Of a stretch of DNA of 64,000 bases, positions 60,401 to 64,000 are shown one piece after another. The position numbers were made by a program, and so were the translations under genes. The stretch is from Sipunculus nudus (lineage: Eukaryota > Annelida > Sipuncula > Golfingiida > Sipunculidae), in NCBI GenBank assembly GCA_026874595.1, contig CM049309.1, positions 19,781,576 through 19,845,575 of the forward strand, read 5' to 3'. Positions within the stretch are counted from its first letter, which is position 1, and each line of letters begins with the position of its first letter. Under the pieces are notes generated by a model, which did not search any database, was not told the origin of the DNA, and saw only the letters and a program-made list of their open reading frames with translations.

Positions 60401-62613
60401 GGCAGTTCAGTTAAAAGATTAAAAGACAAATCCATCCGTTTGTTCCTGGGAAATGACGATAGTTCTGCCAGAAATGACATTTATGGTGAAGGAGTCAAAG
60501 AAAAAAAAAATTAGCGCAAAATATTTTTTTGTTTTAATATTTTGAATGCCATTTCCTTAAAATGATTTTAACTAGACATGAGTGGTTCAAAACTACTGAT
60601 TTTAATGTAAGGCAGCCTTGATTTTTCTCTTGTTCGTCTCTCATTTTTTCATCCAGGGTCATCTTCTTGAGCATTATATTTTCTCAGTACTTGCAAAACG
60701 TTAAAGTTCCGGTTCCAGCGTATTCAAAGACCAAGAGATGTTATAAGGGAGGGTTCCCTATATTCGGCATATTCCCGGTAGGTGGAGTATGGTACACATC
60801 ATCAGCTTCCGTCATCCTTAAAGCTTGGCATTCACCTACCTTTACTGTAGAATTTATGCGAGTTTTGGCTTAATCTGCGTACGATTTAACTAACTCTAAG
60901 TTTATTCCTATTAAGCAAAGTTGTTAAAACGCCTCTTTGAATGATATATGCGCTAGTGTATTTACAAGCTCTTAGCATGTTGACAAACCATGTAATTAAG
61001 GTGGTTGGTTGCATATGTCCAATGCTGCAAATATCCATGTTCCCGATGTCCATGTTGAATGTTATGGATTATTTTAGTGAACCCCCCCCCCCCATATTAT
61101 TTACATGAATATAAACGAAATAAACAGCGTGTGTGCGGTGGGATTGGCAATTTCTGGCCTATTTCAATAAAAAAAAACTTTAAGGGAATGTCTACTGTTA
61201 ATAAATCTTTAGACGTCAGATATCGGAATAGGTCTCCTTTAATCTCCTGAAGATTTGTACTAAATGTCTGGACAGATTTTCACTAGGGCATGTTCTAAGG
61301 AACTGCACAACTTGTAAAGCAATCGACGTAAGCATGAACTATACGTGAACTTGATAGCATATTCATTACATGAATAATCATGAGCAGAACAATTGCAGTG
61401 GCTGATTCAGAAACTAGAGAACGGGGGGAAATAATCGTTAAAATTCTTGGTTGGTAGTTGATGGGCTTTATGAAAGGGGTCTCAAATTTAGAAAATTTAT
61501 AAATATGTAATGTAAACTGGACGTTTTTCCACAAAAAATATGAGGAATTTCTGTCCTTCAACAAATAATTTAGTCTAACTTTCAAAATTCAATATTTATA
61601 TTTCTCAAAATTTAGGAAATAAACTTTGAATTGTTTGCAACATGTTGATGTCAATGGTGAAAATGACATTTCATCTTTTAAATGTAATGCTCAGGGTAAA
61701 TTAATTGATATTGAAGTCTTATATTAAACGTTGCATTTTACCGGCTTCTGTGGTCAGGGCAGCGCACAGGACTCGAACATCAGAGCACAGATCGGGAGTT
61801 CGAGTACCGGTATCAGTAGATCGAAAAGCCATGGGACTTTTTTAAGGTCGATCCCTACCCAAAGCAGGGCGTGCCTTACTCCTCAGTGTTATGTCCATGC
61901 AATATGTAATAACGAAAAGACCCCCTCTCTCATTACAGAAACATTCGGATGCTGTCTGAACAGAGCAAATCACCCAGCTGTTTTTTAATATCTTCAACTT
62001 ATGAATAAGAAAGTAATAAACTGAGGATAACATAATAATCTATTTGCTAATGAATAAAAAAATATGAAAAATGAAAATCAAAGACGAATAAACAGGAAAA
62101 GAAATGAGAAATGTTACGGCTAAACTAGGGGGGGGGGGGGGGTTGCTCTGGATCCCGCTACTGAATTGCGAGCATATTATATATATATATATGTTTTTTA
62201 ATGCTTTCAGGACTTGTAATTATAAAATATCAGACTTATCAAATTAAACACTATCGCATTCAGGGTGCATTCAGTTAAAACTATCCGTAAAATAACCTTA
62301 TACTGACTGACATTTGATTAATCTAAGGCTATTCACATGTTATATCAAAGTGATTGAATAACAGTAATTATATACTCTGTCATTATTTGTATAACACTAT
62401 TGCAAACAAGCATTATTTGTGCGCTAATAATACAACTTATTTCACAATCTCTGTAGATACTTACAGCCTTGACGATCGTTTGGTTTTTGTGCGGAATTTT
62501 GACGTGGTCAAATGCACTCTCGCGAGAACCTGGCACGTGGCAATACCTTTCCAGAACTGACACAATGGGGCCTGTGATCAGTAACTCCCCATGGTTCAGG
62601 ATCCCGTACCCAA
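52645..62613 (+). CDS. SLC23-family transporter, plus-strand paralogue (partial, 3' end off window)
   Basis: Partial nucleobase/ascorbate transporter gene, a plasma-membrane permease family. Eight exons carry about 356 codons; family members are roughly 600 residues, so the C-terminal part, including the family's substrate-site signature, lies beyond the right edge. Motifs in order: RYAVDDIPPLKVSVIMGLQ; segment 1; RLPITQG after exon 3; an extracellular loop with several N-glycosylation sequons (exon 5); REIQGALIIASLFQM; GLSWPVSAL; SQYLQNVKVPVPAY; then LSRTDTMGPVISNSPWF and RIPYP. All splice phases agree except at exon 3, which carries one extra base relative to the minus copy. The gene may be functional if that base is an assembly error; otherwise it is a pseudogene or relies on unusual splicing. 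A hAT MITE sits in intron 1 and a TTAA MITE in intron 7. Confidence 0.8.
53103..53935 (+). mobile_element. hAT-type MITE with internal 27 bp satellite (copy 1)
   Basis: Non-autonomous DNA transposon of 833 bp in intron 1 of the plus-strand SLC23 gene. Terminal inverted repeats CAGTGATGTAA / TTACATCACTG are flanked by a perfect 8 bp duplication, GATATAAG (53095-53102 and 53936-53943). The CAGTG ends and 8 bp duplication fit hAT. The interior is almost wholly GAGTCC/GGACTC-type repeats, including a regular 27 bp array. No transposase. Confidence 0.9.
53150..53480 (+). repeat. 27 bp minisatellite inside the hAT MITE
   Basis: About 12 units of GAGTSCAAGTCTGAGTCCAG plus CCTACTC. Because 27 is a multiple of three, both strands read as long repetitive open frames (SSRLDSDLD on minus, SASLSPAYS on plus). 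These are not credible proteins. Confidence 0.92.
54422..54480 (+). mobile_element. pogo/Tigger-like terminal fragment
   Basis: ACAGTAAAACGTTCCCTAAC followed by GAACACCTC resembles pogo-type transposon ends. The other terminus was not found nearby. Confidence 0.35.
54690..55410 (+). repeat. Two direct copies of a ~280 bp repeat
   Basis: Copies at about 54690-54950 and 55145-55385 share GTTGCGGGAGC, ACAAATAATCCAA and TGACGTCAGTCAAT in the same order. In SLC23 intron 1. Their minus-strand open frames reflect the repeat, not a gene. Confidence 0.65.
56198..56392 (+). CDS. SLC23 plus copy, exon 2
   Basis: 65 codons, phase 0 on both sides (acceptor AATGCTAG, donor GTAAAC). Charged cytosolic linker with a duplicated segment (GDVRKNAGDVRKNGG), then LRYAVDDIPPLKVSVIMGLQ leading into membrane segment 1. 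Confidence 0.85.
56738..56896 (+). CDS. SLC23 plus copy, exon 3, with a one-base insertion
   Basis: Starts after TTTTCAG with VFLSLFMIQVIGISMIDG and PLCLS. It is 159 bases against 158 in the minus copy: after the TCA of CLS there are 16 bases before GTCGGG-equivalent sequence ends, versus 15. The original frame is thereby lost and about 30 hydrophilic residues replace the conserved second membrane segment. The downstream frame still reads DIVGKTKVLCTLTF and AGIATIMQATLGI if shifted by one. The 3' boundary is uncertain (AG|TTAAGT or A|GTTAAG). Confidence 0.6.
57363..57437 (+). repeat. Poly-G and AT tract
   Basis: A G run (about 57372-57384) followed by (AT)n to 57437, in SLC23 intron 3 some 55 bases before exon 4. 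Confidence 0.93.
57493..57578 (+). CDS. SLC23 plus copy, exon 4
   Basis: Acceptor CATTGTAG. Entered in phase 2 to give RLPITQGISASYFMPLFS and then IMALPKWKCPT, matching the family's RLPI..Q and W.CP landmarks. Donor A|GTGCGT, phase 1. Confidence 0.8.
57851..57966 (+). CDS. SLC23 plus copy, exon 5 (glycosylated extracellular loop)
   Basis: Phase 1 in, phase 0 out (acceptor GACTTACAG, donor GTAATA). Encodes TLRNITTTAMDTFNGSFVTG, then NNISVESDPTPAWHYRMRE. Three N-X-S/T sequons (NIT, NGS, NIS) mark the large extracellular loop, and the ending WHYRMRE leads into IQGA of the next exon as in the family. Confidence 0.8.
57967..59960 (+). other. SLC23 intron 5
   Basis: 2 kb intron with no recognised repeat or exon. 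Confidence 0.65.
59961..60142 (+). CDS. SLC23 plus copy, exon 6
   Basis: Acceptor TTCATTCCAG, donor TT|GTGAGT, phase 0 to 2. Encodes IQGALIIASLFQMIIGYAG, IIGALVRHVTPLVICVVIS and so on to GSELSGLSWPVSAL: two to three hydrophobic membrane segments in the typical family order. Confidence 0.9.
60657..60777 (+). CDS. SLC23 plus copy, exon 7
   Basis: Acceptor TTCATCCAG, donor GTAGGT, phase 2 to 0. Encodes VIFLSIIFSQYLQNVKVPVP and then AYSKTKRCYKGGFPIFGIFP. The SQYLxNVxVPVP motif is diagnostic for the animal SLC23 family. Confidence 0.92.
60818..61242 (-). mobile_element. TTAA-flanked MITE, copy 4
   Basis: TTAA at both ends (60818-60821 and 61239-61242). It shares TCACCTAC near the left end and CAGATATCGGAATAGG at the right end with copy 3. 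It lies 41 bases after the donor of SLC23 exon 7. Confidence 0.7.
62457..62613 (+). CDS. SLC23 plus copy, exon 8 (last in window)
   Basis: Acceptor ATCTCTGTAG, donor CCA A|GTGAGT, phase 0 to 1. Encodes ILTALTIVWFLCGILTWSNA, then GTWQYLSRTDTMGPVISNS and PWFRIPYP, matching the family's ARTD..G...S..PWFR.PYP landmark. The following exon was not found before 64000. Confidence 0.92.
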
Positions 62614-62724
62614 GTGAGTGACTTAAAGGTCTCTTAAAAATGCCTTAAAACTTATCCCTTCTCTTGTGCATATAGCTTTTAGCATTTTTAAAAGGCCATA
62701 ATCAGGCGCAATGCCATTCTTTCA

Positions 62725-63160
62725 CTCTATCAGTTCAGTTTTGCATTATACAACAGTTTCCAAGCAAAACCATCTCAGCACACAGGCTAAGTACCTCATA
62801 TACAGCTGTTTAACACTTTGTTATGGCTCTGCGTGTTGGTAAACACAGTCCACGTGTTTCTGTTTTACAATATCAAGGCCGCGTGACCGGAGGTCTGATT
62901 GTGAGCCGCAACACGCCGTTTTCAGCAAGTGGGAACATATGTATTAGATTAATTCGGCCAAGTCAGTTAGGGCATCTCATTAATCACACGTGTTGTCGTT
63001 CCATGATCCACACGGCCCCACAAGCGGTGTTTATTTTGACACCTGGTATCGCGCCTGATCCATTGTTTTAAACACTCGTTTACAGGAATGAGCAAACAGT
63101 TTCAAGGCAATATTTTGGCAGTTACAGATTTATTTTAAAGGGAAGAAGCTATTTTTCATG
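62725..63160 (+). repeat. Dispersed repeat R1, copy after SLC23 exon 8
   Basis: Inverted relative to 1-420. The 82-codon frame at 62823-63071 lies wholly inside it and is taken as chance. Confidence 0.75.
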
Positions 63161-64000
63161 TTAATTTTCATGTTGTGGTTGGGCCCTTTTAAAGTGTAAC
63201 ATACGTGTAGCCAGTTTTCTGCATGGTATGCATTTTACGGTTTAAAATTTTAACATACACCTTTCATAGTACTGTGTAATATTTTATTATTGTTAAGCAC
63301 TCTAGAGCAATATCAACAGTTTAAAAATGGGTCTAAATGAATACAGAATAAATAAATAAAAGTATTATGCTGAACACCACAACTCCATATAATCTCTTTT
63401 ATGACCTATATCTCTTACATGAATTATAGTTGTACACAATACAAAACAGAGAGTACTCAGAGAGCGCGTAACACTGCCAAAAAAAAATCTGTTTTACCCA
63501 TAGTTTAAAACATTGTTTGGCCTCAAAACCCAGATCATTTACGGTGAAACATTCCTGTACAGGATAACGGTGGAAATTACTTGATGGAAGAAAGGTGTAC
63601 AAAAAAAAAAAAAGAATTGTCATCTCCATGCATCATTGTCCGAATCAACTCTAAATCAAATTATTAACTTTTAAGATGAAGATTACAATTATACTCAACT
63701 CCATTCCTAGCTTTATACGAAATGGTATTCGATCCTTTGTTATAACTTTTTTTTCTTAATTCGTAAACACTTTTACATAACGCACATAAAAATAAACAAA
63801 CATACCTCCAACTTGAAATGCATAAAAACACGAAAAAATATATTTACTTATATATCCAGGATATGTCCATCCAATGACATAAGGTTTACCTACAGTAAAA
63901 AATTAATAATTTTCATGATAAAACGTCATTTTCTCAAAGTTGATATCCTCTTCCCGGTATCTATATCACCTGAATTTGAACCCTGTTAATGAGCTTACGT
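63161..64000 (+). other. SLC23 intron 8, incomplete
   Basis: AT-rich non-coding DNA; the next SLC23 exon was not found before the window ends. Confidence 0.6.

Noticed and set aside
62823-63071. 82-codon frame after SLC23 exon 8
   Set aside because: Lies inside dispersed repeat R1 and is not conserved as a frame in the left-edge copy.

Overview
This is a repeat-rich, AT-rich animal (metazoan) nuclear DNA window. Genes are split into short exons with GT-AG introns. LINEs, SINEs, MITEs, minisatellites and long microsatellites fill the rest. The transporter and protease families, and repeat types such as tRNA-headed SINEs and elements built round a tandem ~335 bp monomer, suggest a marine lophotrochozoan, most likely a mollusc. 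That taxonomic reading is inference; nothing here fixes the species.

Layout. (1) 1.4-4.2 kb, minus strand: the first three coding exons seen of a nucleobase/ascorbate transporter (SLC23 family), running off the left edge. (2) 12.5-26.8 kb, plus strand: a complete seven-exon secreted trypsin-like serine protease of 295 residues with the full His-Asp-Ser triad and an Asp in the S1 pocket. (3) 27.7-33.7 kb, plus strand: an apparently full-length L1/Tx1-type LINE with both ORFs open, a poly(A) tail and a perfect 16 bp target-site duplication. (4) 37.9-41.5 kb, plus strand: a second copy of protease exons 5-7 with identical splice phases, but no copy of exons 1-4 was found between the two sets. 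It is therefore either an alternative 3' terminal cassette of the same gene (predicted 293-residue isoform) or a gene fragment. (5) 52.6-62.6 kb, plus strand: eight exons of a second SLC23 paralogue, running off the right edge. The two SLC23 copies point away from each other, and their similarity extends into introns and 5' flanks, so they form an inverted duplication with the protease locus between them.

Mobile DNA includes two hAT-type MITEs with perfect 8 bp target duplications and internal GGACTC-type satellites; four copies of a TTAA-flanked MITE; a pogo/mariner-like MITE in an AT tract; a dispersed element with a ~335 bp tandem core; SINEs of two kinds; a CR1-like LINE 3' remnant; two RTE-like tails; and a possible solo LTR.

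The oddest points are the 3' exon-cassette duplication in the protease, the Met/Phe in place of Gly193 in the two cassettes, the His at the predicted activation site, and a TT-AG-looking exon junction shared by both SLC23 copies together with a one-base insertion in the plus copy. Exon calls were made by eye from reading frame, splice phase and family motifs. No alignment or transcript data were available.
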